Source: Marixanthomonas sp963974425
GTDB lineage: Bacteria > Bacteroidota > Bacteroidia > Flavobacteriales > Flavobacteriaceae
NCBI RefSeq assembly: GCF_963974425.1
Contig: NZ_CAXBCK010000001.1
Location: forward strand, 62,001-126,000
Length of the DNA: 64,000 nucleotides
Reading direction: 5' to 3'
Every line of letters begins with the position of its first letter. The first letter of the stretch is position 1. Under the pieces are notes generated by a model. That model was not told the DNA's origin. It searched no databases and saw only the letters and a program-made list of their open reading frames with translations. Shown here one piece after another: positions 25,874 through 35,004 of the stretch. Position numbers and translations under genes: made by a program.

Positions 25874-25945
25874 TTCCGTATGTCGCGGAAGTTAGTTTAG
25901 CATCTAAACCAAGTCCTACTATATAGGAAAGGTTGCTATCTAAAC
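25874..25945 (+). promoter_or_regulatory. Candidate rpsB leader RNA with alternative pairings
   Basis: Within 95 bases of the rpsB start are several short stems. TTCCG pairs with CGGAA (25874-25878, 25886-25890). GTTTAG (25895-25900) can pair with CTAAAC at 25904-25909 or with a second CTAAAC at 25940-25945. The second choice allows AACC (25907-25910) to pair with GGTT (25931-25934) around the inner hairpin TCCTA/TAGGA (25914-25918, 25924-25928). The two states exclude each other, as expected for an autoregulated ribosomal-protein leader. Confidence 0.5.
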
Positions 25946-25966
25946 AGGAACGTAAACTAAAACAAA

Positions 25967-26866
25967 ATGGCAGACAACAAAGAAGTTAAGTCGTTACTTG
26001 ACGCAGGTGTACACTTTGGTCACCTAACCCGTAAATGGAATCCGAATATGGCACCATATATCTATATGGAGCGTAACGGAATCCACATTATCAACCTTTA
26101 CAAAACATCTGCAAAGCTAGAAGAGGCGAATGAAGCCTTAAAGAAGATTGCAGCAAGCGGAAGAAAAATTCTTTTCGTAGCTACCAAAAAACAAGCAAAA
26201 GACATCGTTTCAGAAAAAGCAAGCGACGCCAAAATGCCATACATTACTGAAAGATGGCCTGGTGGAATGCTTACTAATTTTGTAACTATCAGAAGAGCTG
26301 TTAAAAAAATGGCTTCTATTGATAGAATGAAACAAGATGGTACTTTTAATACACTTTCTAAGAAAGAACGTTTACAAGTAGATCGTCTTCGTGCTAAGCT
26401 AGAAAAGAACTTAGGTTCAATTAGTGATATGAGTCGTCTTCCTGGTGCATTGTTCGTAGTAGATACTACTCGCGAGCACATTGCCGTAAAAGAAGCTCAA
26501 AAACTAAACATTCCAATTTTTGCGATGGTGGATACTAACAGTGATCCACGTGAAATAGATTATGCAATTCCATCTAACGATGATGCATCTAAATCTATTG
26601 AAAAAATCGTAGGTAAAGTATCTGAAGCTATCATAGAAGGCCTTTCAGAGCGTAAAGCTGGAAAAGAGAAGAGCGAAGAAGAGAAAGCAGCTAAAAAAGC
26701 CAAAAAAGAGGCTAAGAAAGAAGACGAGGCTAAAGAGAAAAAAGCTGATAAAGAAGTTCCTTCAAAAGATAAAGAAGACAAGAAAGCAATGAAAGAGGCC
26801 AAAAAGCCTGTGAAATTGGAATCTAAAGAAGAAACTTTGGAAAAAGCAACTAAAGAAGAAGAATAA
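25967..26866 (+). CDS. rpsB: 30S ribosomal protein S2 with a long charged C-terminal tail
   Basis: The S2 core fills residues 1 to about 228 (LLDAGVHFGHLTRKWNPNMAPYIYMERNGIHIINLYKT, then RWPGGMLTNF and DTTREHIAVKEAQKLNIPIFAMVDTNSDP). Residues ~229-299 form an extension of almost only Lys, Glu, Ala and Asp, predicted disordered or single-helix and absent from the 241-residue E. coli protein. S2 joins the 30S subunit late and helps place S1 and the mRNA. A structured leader lies upstream. A terminator-like hairpin separates it from tsf, the usual partner. Confidence 0.96.
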   Translation: MADNKEVKSLLDAGVHFGHLTRKWNPNMAPYIYMERNGIHIINLYKTSAKLEEANEALKKIAASGRKILFVATKKQAKDIVSEKASDAKMPYITERWPGGMLTNFVTIRRAVKKMASIDRMKQDGTFNTLSKKERLQVDRLRAKLEKNLGSISDMSRLPGALFVVDTTREHIAVKEAQKLNIPIFAMVDTNSDPREIDYAIPSNDDASKSIEKIVGKVSEAIIEGLSERKAGKEKSEEEKAAKKAKKEAKKEDEAKEKKADKEVPSKDKEDKKAMKEAKKPVKLESKEETLEKATKEEE

Positions 26867-26891
26867 AATAACCTGTTGTTAACACAATTTT

Positions 26892-26939
26892 GCCGTTTGG
26901 TTATTTTCTTTGTTGAAAATCAATTAAACGGCTTTTTTT
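26892..26939 (+). terminator. Terminator or attenuator between rpsB and tsf
   Basis: GCCGTTT (26892-26898) pairs with AAACGGC (26926-26932). An inner, mostly A-T stem of about 9 bp extends it, and seven T residues follow directly. It may reduce read-through from rpsB into tsf, as is common between these two genes. Confidence 0.7.
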
Positions 26940-26965
26940 ACTAATACATTAAAAACGTAATAAAG

Positions 26966-27787
26966 ATGGCAAAAATAACCGCCGCAGAAGTAAATAAATT
27001 AAGAAAATCAACCGGTGCTGGTATGATGGACTGTAAAAAGGCATTGGTCGAAGCAGAGGGTGATTTTGACAAAGCAATTGAAATCCTTCGTAAAAAAGGA
27101 CAAAAAATTGCTGCTAAAAGAGCTGATCGTGAATCTGGTGAAGGTGCTGTAATCGCAAAAGTAAATAAAGATAACTCTAAAGGTGTTATTGTTTCTCTTA
27201 ACTGTGAAACTGACTTTGTAGCTAAAAACGATGGCTTTATAAAATTAGCAAACGATTTTGCTGAGTTAGCTTTAAACACATCTTCTAAAGATGAATTTTT
27301 AGCTGCAGATTACAATGGTATCACTGTTCAAGAAAAGTTAACAGAACAAACTGGTGTAATTGGTGAAAAAGTTGAAATTGGTGCATTTAAAATTTTAGAA
27401 GCTCCTTTTGTAGGTTCTTATATCCACGCAGGTAACAGAATTGCTGTTGTAACAGGACTTTCAAAAAATGTTGATAATGCTGAAGAGGTTGCTAAAGATA
27501 TTTCTATGCAAGCTGCAGCTATGAATCCAGTTGCTTTAAACGAAGATGGTGTAGATCAATCAACAATCGATAAAGAAATCGAGATTGCTAAAGATCAATT
27601 ACGTCAAGAAGGTAAGCCAGAAGAAATGTTAGATAATATTGCCAAAGGTAAAATTAAGCGTTTCTTTAAAGACAATACATTAGTAAACCAAGCTTTTATT
27701 AAGGACAACAAACAAAGTGTTGCTCAATATGTAAAATCATTTGGTGATGTAGAAGTGGTAGCTTTTGAACGTGTTTCTTTAGACTAA
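26966..27787 (+). CDS. tsf: Elongation factor Ts
   Basis: A 273-residue nucleotide-exchange factor for EF-Tu. The N-terminal UBA-like domain has the hallmark LRKSTGAGMMDCKKALVEAEGDFDKAIEILRKKG (residues ~12-45). The core contains NCETDFVAKNDGF and the C-terminal module QAFIKDNKQSVAQYVKSFGDVEVVAFERV. All regions expected for a full-length protein are there. It follows rpsB by 99 bases with an intervening hairpin, and a strong terminator ends the unit. Confidence 0.97.
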   Translation: MAKITAAEVNKLRKSTGAGMMDCKKALVEAEGDFDKAIEILRKKGQKIAAKRADRESGEGAVIAKVNKDNSKGVIVSLNCETDFVAKNDGFIKLANDFAELALNTSSKDEFLAADYNGITVQEKLTEQTGVIGEKVEIGAFKILEAPFVGSYIHAGNRIAVVTGLSKNVDNAEEVAKDISMQAAAMNPVALNEDGVDQSTIDKEIEIAKDQLRQEGKPEEMLDNIAKGKIKRFFKDNTLVNQAFIKDNKQSVAQYVKSFGDVEVVAFERVSLD

Positions 27788-27810
27788 GCACATAACACTA
27801 CTATTTTAAA

Positions 27811-27848
27811 AAGAGGTTTCAGTACTACGCTGAAACCTCTTTTTTTTT
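27811..27848 (+). terminator. Rho-independent terminator after tsf
   Basis: A perfect 12-bp stem (27811-27822 with 27830-27841), a 7-base loop and a run of nine or more T residues. It is a textbook intrinsic terminator. Confidence 0.92.
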
Positions 27849-28215
27849 GGTATTAACCAAAAAATACTTTCCAAAGATTTTCCTAAAAACTAATCCCCTT
27901 ATAATTACATCTTCTACACTTATAACAAGTGGATTAACTAACGCACGAGTTCATTTTTCTTAAAAAGAAAATTTTAAGCTACTTGCTTATATATCATTGC
28001 ACTGACAAAAATTTAAGATGCCTGTATAATTTTAGTTTCAATTAAAGATTTGAAACATTTTAACCTTTTTAAATTTCTCTACACCATACAAAATTTTTCA
28101 TTATTTTTGCTCAGTAAATTACCCTGTGGTAGGCCCACAATATATTTAAAAAACAGTTTGGTTTCGAAGAAAGCCTCGGAGCCTTCAAATCTCGACAATC
28201 GAGTAAAACACCACT
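27849..28215. other. Intergenic region upstream of pyrH
   Basis: 367 AT-rich bases. TATTTTTG at 28102-28109 exactly matches the TAnnTTTG -7 element, giving a leader of about 100 bases. Just before pyrH a small hairpin, CTCGA (28191-28195) with TCGAG (28199-28203), lies beside the ribosome-binding region. A short reading frame here overlaps pyrH and looks spurious. No other gene is seen. Confidence 0.5.
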
Positions 28216-28923
28216 ATGCAATACGAAAGAATCCTTTTAAAATTATCGGGCGAAGCCTTAATGGGAAAACGCCAATACGGAATAGACCCTGAAAGGTTAA
28301 AAGAATATGCTGAAGAAATAAAACAACTTATTGACAAAGGAGTTGAAGTAGCTATAGTAATTGGCGGCGGGAATATTTTTAGAGGTGTTGCCGGAGCCAG
28401 CCGTGGAATGGATCGCGTACAAGGCGATCATATGGGGATGCTTGCAACAGTGATCAATGGATTGGCATTACAAAGCGCCTTAGAAGATGAAGAAGTACCT
28501 ACCCGATTGCAAAGTGCCATTAAAATAAATGAAGTAGCAGAACCTTTTATACGAAGAAAAGCCATTCGTCATCTTGAAAAAGGACGCGTAGTGATTTTTG
28601 GCGGTGGTACGGGAAATCCTTATTTTACCACTGATAGTGCAGCAGTATTGAGAGCAATCGAAATTCATGCAGATGTAATCTTAAAAGGTACTCGCGTAGA
28701 TGGAATATATACCAGCGACCCTGAAAAAGACAAAGCTGCTGAAAAATATGATTATATTACTTTTGAAGATGTCCTTAAAAAAGGACTAAAAGTGATGGAC
28801 ACTACTGCATTTACTCTTAGTCAGGAAAATAAATTGCCTATTATTGTTTTCGATATGAACACAAAAGGCAATTTACTGAAAGTCGTTTCAGGTGAAAAAA
28901 TTGGAACGAAAGTAAATTTATAA
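28216..28923 (+). CDS. pyrH: UMP kinase
   Basis: A 235-residue amino acid kinase-family enzyme phosphorylating UMP to UDP with ATP in pyrimidine synthesis. The family motifs are KLSGEALMG (phosphate-binding lysine), VIGGGNIFRG, DHMGMLATVINGLAL, FGGGTGNPYFTTDSAAVLRA and GTRVDGIYTSDP. The length equals that of typical bacterial PyrH, a hexameric GTP-regulated enzyme. It sits between tsf and frr as in many bacteria. The leader carries a -7 element and a hairpin close to the start codon. Confidence 0.97.
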   Translation: MQYERILLKLSGEALMGKRQYGIDPERLKEYAEEIKQLIDKGVEVAIVIGGGNIFRGVAGASRGMDRVQGDHMGMLATVINGLALQSALEDEEVPTRLQSAIKINEVAEPFIRRKAIRHLEKGRVVIFGGGTGNPYFTTDSAAVLRAIEIHADVILKGTRVDGIYTSDPEKDKAAEKYDYITFEDVLKKGLKVMDTTAFTLSQENKLPIIVFDMNTKGNLLKVVSGEKIGTKVNL

Positions 28924-28986
28924 AATCGAATAATTTGCCAGCTAATCTCTGGCTTGATTTTTGAAAAACACTTAAAAAAATTAAAA

Positions 28987-29541
28987 ATGGAAGACGAAAT
29001 TGAATTTTTGATAGACGGCACCCGCGAAGCAATGGACAAAGCTGTTACCCACCTTGAAAAACAATTAGCAAATATTCGTGCCGGTAAAGCCTCTCCTTCT
29101 ATGGTAGGCAGCGTGATGGTAGATTACTATGGAAGTCCTACTCCACTTAATCAGGTTGCTAATGTAAATACTCCAGATGGGATGACCATTTCTATTCAAC
29201 CTTGGGAAAAAACACTTATCCCTGAAATTGAAAAAGGGATACAAATAGCCAATCTTGGATTCAATCCTCAAAATAATGGAGAAAGTATTATTATCAATGT
29301 ACCACCATTAACTGAAGAGCGTCGTAAAGATTTAGCAAAACAAGCAAAAGCTGAAGCTGAAGAAGCAAAGGTTGTGGTTCGAAACGATCGTAAAAATGCT
29401 AATAACGATTTGAAAAAATTGGATATTTCAGAAGATTTACAAAAAAATCTTGAAAACGATATTCAAGAAATGACTGACAGTCATATTGTTAAAATTGATC
29501 AGGTTTTTGAGAAAAAAGAAAAAGAAATCATGACCGTTTAA
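28987..29541 (+). CDS. frr: Ribosome recycling factor
   Basis: A 184-residue protein that, with EF-G, splits the post-termination ribosome. Signature stretches are REAMDKAVTHLEKQLANIRAGKASPSMV, YYGSPTPLNQVANV, IQPWEKTLIPEIEKGIQIANLGFNPQNNG and PPLTEERRKDLAKQAK. The ATG at 28987 is preferred over a start 11 codons earlier, because it gives the standard 184-residue length and the upstream residues (MIFEKHLKKLK) are not family-like. It follows pyrH by 63 bases. A terminator hairpin comes 30 bases after the stop. Confidence 0.96.
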   Translation: MEDEIEFLIDGTREAMDKAVTHLEKQLANIRAGKASPSMVGSVMVDYYGSPTPLNQVANVNTPDGMTISIQPWEKTLIPEIEKGIQIANLGFNPQNNGESIIINVPPLTEERRKDLAKQAKAEAEEAKVVVRNDRKNANNDLKKLDISEDLQKNLENDIQEMTDSHIVKIDQVFEKKEKEIMTV

Positions 29542-29570
29542 ATACTCGTTACGTTAAACAAAACAAAAAC

Positions 29571-29600
29571 AAGCGGCTTCTATGCCGCTTTCTTATTATT
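29571..29600 (+). terminator. Terminator after frr
   Basis: AAGCGGC (29571-29577) pairs with GCCGCTT (29584-29590) around a 6-base loop, followed by T-rich sequence. It is a short but GC-rich intrinsic terminator closing pyrH-frr. Confidence 0.75.
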
Positions 29601-29628
29601 TTTAAAAAATAAACTTCGGAATCCCTGT

Positions 29629-30894
29629 ATGCGCAACTTTCTTATTATTTTTTCGCTGCTACTTGGTTATGTTGTTGCTGCGCAAGAACCCGCCATCGAG
29701 ACCGAAAAAGACACAACTGCATCTAAAAAAGAAGAAAAGAAAAATCCTTTTAATACCGGTTTTTACCCTATTGGCTTTTTTGATGTTGATCTACGCTATT
29801 TAATAAAATACAATAATTACGAGGGTATCCGATTGGGTATTGGTGGAATTACCAACGACCGCCTTTTAGAAAACTACAAATTTGGTGGGTACATAGCCCA
29901 CGGTTTTAAAGACCATGATTTTAAGTTTAGTTTAGGTGGAAGCGCACGCATAGACAAAGACACTAAAACATGGATTAACCTTTATTACATTGATGATATT
30001 CGGGAGATTGGAACTTTTAAATATCTAACCGATGCTCGCGTGTATTCGGTTTTTGAACCCCGCTTGGTTAACGTGACACAGTTTTTTAAGCATCGAACTT
30101 GGCAGGCTAATATTCAAAGTGAATTTGACCCTAAAATTTTATCAGAATTCCGTATTTCTCATAGTAATGTAGAACAAATTGAAAACTACACATTCACTAA
30201 TGACGGCAAAATATATAATGGTTACGAGTTGGGTGAAATTACCGCTTCGATACGAGTAAGTCCTAAAAAAGATTTCACAACCACTAATGATGGTTTTGTA
30301 GAGTACTTTGATGGTTCCCCAAAAATAAGCGCACAAGTTACACAAGGGCTAAAAGGAATTGGAGGTAGTGATTTTAATTATACAAAATTTGGTTTAAAGC
30401 TTGACTACTATATTAAACGCACAGACCTCTCCTCTACTAGCATTTTATTGGAAGGTGATTATGCGATTGGTGATGTTCCGTTAACACACTTATTTCACGC
30501 CTACCCCAACAGCCCTACTAAAAACACTATATTACAACGCTTCTCGGTTGCGGGACGAAAAAGTTTTGAAACCATGTACTTTGGGGAGTTTTTTTCAGAT
30601 AAACTTGCTACCTTACAGATTAAGCACAGCTTAAGACGGTTTTATTTTTCCAATCATTTTAAACCCGAATTAGTAATAATTACCCGGCACGCTATTGGTA
30701 ATATGGAAAGTACCGAAAAGCACGCCGGCATTACCTTTAATACCTTAGACCAATTTTATTCAGAATCGGGGTTTGAGCTCAACAAACTTATTTTTGGCTT
30801 TGGGTTGAGCTTTGCATACCGCTACGGATATTATCATTTACCAGAATTAGAAGATAACATTTCGTTTAAATTTACATTTTATGCCACCTTTTAG
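29629..30894 (+). CDS. DUF5686-like outer-membrane beta-barrel protein
   Basis: A 421-residue protein with a signal peptide (MRNFLIIFSLLLGYVVAAQ). A short charged Thr/Lys/Glu linker is followed by NPFNTGFYPIGFFDVDLRYLIKYNNYEGIRLGIGGITND, which matches the C-terminal barrel part of the DUF5686 family as I recall it. Alternating hydrophobic strands and the terminal aromatic residue (FKFTFYATF) indicate an outer-membrane barrel. It is much shorter than full DUF5686 proteins (about 800 residues) and lacks their N-terminal carboxypeptidase-regulatory-like domain. The substrate is unknown. It lies 87 bases after frr, beyond its terminator. Confidence 0.7.
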   Translation: MRNFLIIFSLLLGYVVAAQEPAIETEKDTTASKKEEKKNPFNTGFYPIGFFDVDLRYLIKYNNYEGIRLGIGGITNDRLLENYKFGGYIAHGFKDHDFKFSLGGSARIDKDTKTWINLYYIDDIREIGTFKYLTDARVYSVFEPRLVNVTQFFKHRTWQANIQSEFDPKILSEFRISHSNVEQIENYTFTNDGKIYNGYELGEITASIRVSPKKDFTTTNDGFVEYFDGSPKISAQVTQGLKGIGGSDFNYTKFGLKLDYYIKRTDLSSTSILLEGDYAIGDVPLTHLFHAYPNSPTKNTILQRFSVAGRKSFETMYFGEFFSDKLATLQIKHSLRRFYFSNHFKPELVIITRHAIGNMESTEKHAGITFNTLDQFYSESGFELNKLIFGFGLSFAYRYGYYHLPELEDNISFKFTFYATF

Positions 30895-30920
30895 CCTGTA
30901 AAAATTATTAGCAAAACAAC

Positions 30921-30948
30921 TTGCAATCCCTTATATTTTATACCTTTG
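30921..30948 (+). promoter_or_regulatory. Promoter of the MMPL transporter gene
   Basis: TTG at 30921-30923 and TACCTTTG at 30941-30948 (exact TAnnTTTG) are separated by 17 bases. This puts a transcription start at about 30955, shortly before the TTG start codon at 30971. Confidence 0.75.
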
Positions 30949-30970
30949 CGCCTTCTAAAGAACAAATAAA

Positions 30971-33382
30971 TTGAACAAACTTTTCAGTATCGGTTTTTGG
31001 AGTGCCGTAGCCCGGTTTATATTACGCAATCGCACTCTTATTCTTATTGCTATTGCAGTAGCTACCGTATTTTTCGCTTTACAGTGGAAAAACATGCGCT
31101 TTACGTACACCGAAGCTAATTTGCTACCCGATGAACATGAAATTAACTTAGAGTATAATAAGTTCCTTTCAAAATTTGGGGAAGAAGGTAATTTAATAGT
31201 CTTAGGAATAAAGGATTCTACTCTTTTTACTCCTTCTCATTTTAATGCTTGGACACAGCTTTCAAAAAAAATAGGAGGATATGATGAAGTAGACCTTACA
31301 TTGTCCATTGGTGATCTTCAAAAACTGGAACGAAAAAAAGACACCGTAGGGTTTCAATTAGTGCCTTTTATTAAAGATTCTATTACTACTTCAGAAAATC
31401 TTCAGAAATACAAAGAAGACCTTTTCAACAACCTTCCATTTTATAATGGATTGGTATATAGTCCTAATAAAAAATCGGTTAGAACAGCTGTTTACTTAAA
31501 AAAAGGAATTGTAAACACTGCCGCACGAAAAGATTTTATTGTTGAAGACCTAATACCGAGTATTGAAGCTTTTGAAAAAGAAACGGGAATCAATGTCCAT
31601 ACCTCGGGTATGCCTTACATACGCACCTTAAACTCACAAAATATAATTGATGAAATCGGGATGTTCATTGGTGCGGCGCTTTTAGTCACTTCATTAATAT
31701 TTTTCTTTTTCTTCCGCTCTATTCGTGCCACACTTATCTCCATGGCCACAGTTATCATTGGTGTTATGTGGTCCTTTGGTATTTTGGGATTGCTTCATTA
31801 TGAAATCACGGTACTTACCGCCTTGATCCCACCGCTTATAATTGTGATAGGGATACCCAACTGTATCTTTCTTATTAATAAGTACCAACAGGAAATTAAG
31901 CAGCATGGAAATCAGGCAAAATCTCTACAACGTGTTATAAGCAAAGTAGGGAACGCTACCTTAATGACTAATGTTACGACCGCTTCAGGCTTTGCCACTT
32001 TTATATTAACAAACAGCAAACTGCTCAGTGAGTTTGGCACTGTTGCTTCTATCAACATAATCGTTATTTTCTTACTGAGTCTGTTCATTATTCCAATAAT
32101 GTACAGCTATATGGCCATCCCTAAGTACAAACACTTAAAGCACTTAAACAAGCAGTGGATAAGTAAGTTTGTAAAGTGGATGGAGCGTATGGTAAAAGAG
32201 CACCGTATTGCAATTTTCATTATTTCTATTATAACGCTTTGTGTAAGCATTATAGGTATTTATACAATTAAAATTTCTGGTAGTTTAATTGAAGATATGC
32301 CTAAAAATGCTGAGTTTTTTAAAGACATTCGTTTTTTTGAAGAAGAATATGAAGGCATTATGCCTTTGGAAATATTAGTTGACACCAAACGCAAGAAAGG
32401 CGTGATGAAACTCGCGACCCTAAAACGAATGGATGAGTTGCAGGAGTATATTGAAGAAATTCCTGAATTTTCTAAACCACTTTCTGTTGTTGAGTTGGTT
32501 AAATACTCTAAACAGGCATACTATAATAACAATCCTGAATATTATCAATTACCGAATAGCCAAGAACGGACGTTTATTCTTTCGCAGGCCAAAAGCAGTG
32601 CAGGCAAAACCAATTTATTGGAAAGTTATGTGGATAGTACGGGTCAATTTGCTCGTATTACAACCTTTATTAAAGACACAGAAACTGAACGGTATGAACG
32701 AATTGAAGAGGATTTAAAAACCAAGATTGACAAAATTTTTCCTCCAGAACGCTATAATGTTACACTTACAGGAAAAGCATTGGTGTTTCAAAAAGGAACA
32801 AAATATTTAGTACACAATTTAATCATTTCTTTATCACTTGCCATCTTATTAATAGCCATATTTATGGCGTGGATGTTCCGTAGTTTCAAAATGATATTGG
32901 TTTCATTATTGCCCAATTTACTTCCATTGATAATTACTGCTGGTCTTATGGGCTTTTTAGGTGTGGCTATTAAACCTTCCACCATATTGGTTTTCAGTAT
33001 TGCTTTTGGTATTTCGGTTGACGATACCATTCACTTTTTAGCAAAGTATCGACAAGAGCTTATGGCTAATAATTGGAAGATTAAAAAATCCGTCTACGCC
33101 GCTTTACGTGAAACTGGAGTAAGTATGTTCTATACATCTATTGTGCTCTTTTTCGGTTTTTCGGTATTTACCATTTCCAGTTTTGGAGGTACAGTTGCTT
33201 TAGGAGCATTAGTTTCTATAACCTTAGTATTTGCGATGTTGGCCAATTTATTACTATTACCTGCATTACTATTATCTCTTGAAAAAGAAATCGCCAATAA
33301 AAAAACTTTTAAAAAGCCTTCATTGAAGATTTTGACAGACGATGAAGACGAAGAAGACATATCTAATTCTAATAAAAAGTAA
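30971..33382 (+). CDS. MMPL/RND-superfamily membrane transporter
   Basis: An 803-residue inner-membrane protein with about 12 transmembrane segments in the RND pattern: TM1 (TLILIAIAVATVFFAL), a ~190-residue periplasmic loop, TM2-6, a second TM (IAIFIISIITLCVSIIGIY) and loop, then TM8-12. FGISVDDTIHFLAKYRQE near the C-terminus is the characteristic charged stretch of the family. The MMPL branch usually exports lipids or hydrophobic compounds using the proton gradient. No fusion protein or TolC partner is adjacent. The start codon is TTG, supported by the well-placed promoter at 30921-30948. The substrate cannot be inferred. Confidence 0.85.
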   Translation: MNKLFSIGFWSAVARFILRNRTLILIAIAVATVFFALQWKNMRFTYTEANLLPDEHEINLEYNKFLSKFGEEGNLIVLGIKDSTLFTPSHFNAWTQLSKKIGGYDEVDLTLSIGDLQKLERKKDTVGFQLVPFIKDSITTSENLQKYKEDLFNNLPFYNGLVYSPNKKSVRTAVYLKKGIVNTAARKDFIVEDLIPSIEAFEKETGINVHTSGMPYIRTLNSQNIIDEIGMFIGAALLVTSLIFFFFFRSIRATLISMATVIIGVMWSFGILGLLHYEITVLTALIPPLIIVIGIPNCIFLINKYQQEIKQHGNQAKSLQRVISKVGNATLMTNVTTASGFATFILTNSKLLSEFGTVASINIIVIFLLSLFIIPIMYSYMAIPKYKHLKHLNKQWISKFVKWMERMVKEHRIAIFIISIITLCVSIIGIYTIKISGSLIEDMPKNAEFFKDIRFFEEEYEGIMPLEILVDTKRKKGVMKLATLKRMDELQEYIEEIPEFSKPLSVVELVKYSKQAYYNNNPEYYQLPNSQERTFILSQAKSSAGKTNLLESYVDSTGQFARITTFIKDTETERYERIEEDLKTKIDKIFPPERYNVTLTGKALVFQKGTKYLVHNLIISLSLAILLIAIFMAWMFRSFKMILVSLLPNLLPLIITAGLMGFLGVAIKPSTILVFSIAFGISVDDTIHFLAKYRQELMANNWKIKKSVYAALRETGVSMFYTSIVLFFGFSVFTISSFGGTVALGALVSITLVFAMLANLLLLPALLLSLEKEIANKKTFKKPSLKILTDDEDEEDISNSNKK

Positions 33383-33460
33383 AGACATTTGCTGTTTCAG
33401 AATATATTTTTCTGAAAATTTTAGAAAAAGTATCTTTACCATTCGAAAAAAATAAGCATC

Positions 33461-34903
33461 ATGCAGCATACAGAAATTATAGAACTATTAAAAACAGAAC
33501 CTTCCTTACACGAAACAACCGTAAAGGGCTGGGTACGTGCTTTTAGAAGCAACCGATTTATTGCATTAAATGATGGTTCTACCATTAAAAACCTACAATG
33601 TGTTGTTGATTTTGAGAATTTTGAAGAAGAAACATTAAAGAAAATAAATGTTGGCGCAGCTATTGAAATAAGCGGTGTTTTGGTAGAGAGCCAAGGAAAA
33701 GGACAAACTGTAGAAGTTCAGGTTTCAAAAGTTACTGTCTTAGGCGAAGCAGACCCTGAAGATGTAAAATTAACGATACTTTCTCCTAAACGTCATTCCC
33801 TTGAAACATTGAGAGAACAAGCTCATTTACGTGTTCGCACAAACACATTTGGAGCGGTGATGCGCACACGATCTAAATTGGCTTTTGCGGTACACGAATA
33901 CTTTCAGAAAAACGGCTTTAACTATATGCATTCTCCTATTATAACTGGTAGTGATGCAGAAGGCGCCGGCGAAATGTTTCGCGTAAGTAACTTAGACCCA
34001 AAAAATCCACCATTAAACGAAGAAGGAAATATTGATTACAAACAAGATTTCTTCGGAAAAGAGACGAATCTAACTGTAAGTGGTCAATTGGAAGGTGAAA
34101 CGTATGCTATGGGATTGGGGAAAATATACACCTTTGGCCCAACCTTTAGGGCAGAAAACTCTAATACCTCTCGTCATTTAGCAGAATTTTGGATGATAGA
34201 ACCTGAAATGGCCTTCTGTGATTTAGATGGAAACATGGATCTAGCTGAAGATTTTATAAAATACATTATAAAATACGCATTAGAAAACTGTGCTGACGAC
34301 CTTGAATTTCTAGAAAACCGATTGTTGCAGGTTGAAAAAAGTAAACCTCAAGCAGAACGTAGTGAGATGGCTCTTCGAGAAAAGATGAAGTTTGTTTTAG
34401 AAAATAACTTTAAGCGTGTTACTTACACTGAAGCTATCGAAATCCTTAGAAACTCCAAACCCAACAAAAAGAAAAAGTTTAAATACATAATTGACGAATG
34501 GGGGGCAGATTTACAGAGTGAACATGAGCGTTTTTTAGTTGAAAAGCACTTTAAATGTCCCGTAATATTATTTGATTACCCAGCAAAAATTAAAGCCTTC
34601 TATATGCGATTGAACGATGACGGCAAAACTGTCCGAGCTATGGATGTGCTATTCCCAGGAATAGGTGAAATTGTTGGCGGTTCGCAACGGGAAGAGCGCT
34701 ATGACGTTTTAAAACAAAAAATGGAAGCCATGGGTATCGAAGAAAAAGAGCTTTGGTGGTATCTAGAACTTCGTAAGTTCGGTACTTGTGTTCACAGTGG
34801 CTTTGGCCTTGGTTTTGAACGCATGGTACAATTTGTAACCGGTATGGGTAACATTCGCGATGTAATACCATATCCTCGCACACCAGGCAACGCAGAATTT
34901 TAA
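33461..34903 (+). CDS. asnS: Asparaginyl-tRNA synthetase
   Basis: A 480-residue class IIb synthetase. The N-terminal OB-fold anticodon-binding domain (VKGWVRAFRSNRFIALNDGSTIKNLQCVVD) is followed by the catalytic core with motif 2 (TFRAENSNTSRHLAEFWMIEPE, about 228) and motif 3 (GFGLGFERMVQFVTG, about 447). HLAEFWM distinguishes AsnRS from AspRS. Its presence implies direct Asn-tRNA charging rather than the transamidation route for Asn. It stands alone with a strong terminator. aspS, its paralogue, is at the right edge of the window. Confidence 0.97.
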   Translation: MQHTEIIELLKTEPSLHETTVKGWVRAFRSNRFIALNDGSTIKNLQCVVDFENFEEETLKKINVGAAIEISGVLVESQGKGQTVEVQVSKVTVLGEADPEDVKLTILSPKRHSLETLREQAHLRVRTNTFGAVMRTRSKLAFAVHEYFQKNGFNYMHSPIITGSDAEGAGEMFRVSNLDPKNPPLNEEGNIDYKQDFFGKETNLTVSGQLEGETYAMGLGKIYTFGPTFRAENSNTSRHLAEFWMIEPEMAFCDLDGNMDLAEDFIKYIIKYALENCADDLEFLENRLLQVEKSKPQAERSEMALREKMKFVLENNFKRVTYTEAIEILRNSKPNKKKKFKYIIDEWGADLQSEHERFLVEKHFKCPVILFDYPAKIKAFYMRLNDDGKTVRAMDVLFPGIGEIVGGSQREERYDVLKQKMEAMGIEEKELWWYLELRKFGTCVHSGFGLGFERMVQFVTGMGNIRDVIPYPRTPGNAEF

Positions 34904-34940
34904 ACTCTACATATTGGTTAAAATTTCCCAATAGTTTATT

Positions 34941-34980
34941 AAATCCAGCTACAAAAACTGAATTGTAGCTGGATTTTTTT
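34941..34980 (+). terminator. Rho-independent terminator after asnS
   Basis: A 14-bp perfect stem (34941-34954 with 34963-34976), an 8-base loop and a T-run, located 37 bases after the asnS stop and 24 bases before rpoN. Confidence 0.93.
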
Positions 34981-35004
34981 AACTTTATAAGTCAGTTATA
35001 ATCT

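Noticed and set aside
26098..26481. 127-codon open frame on the minus strand
   Set aside because: It is antisense to rpsB; low-complexity composition derived from the opposite strand.
28050..28292. 80-codon open frame upstream of pyrH
   Set aside because: It overlaps the pyrH start in another frame, covers the pyrH promoter, and shows no domain.
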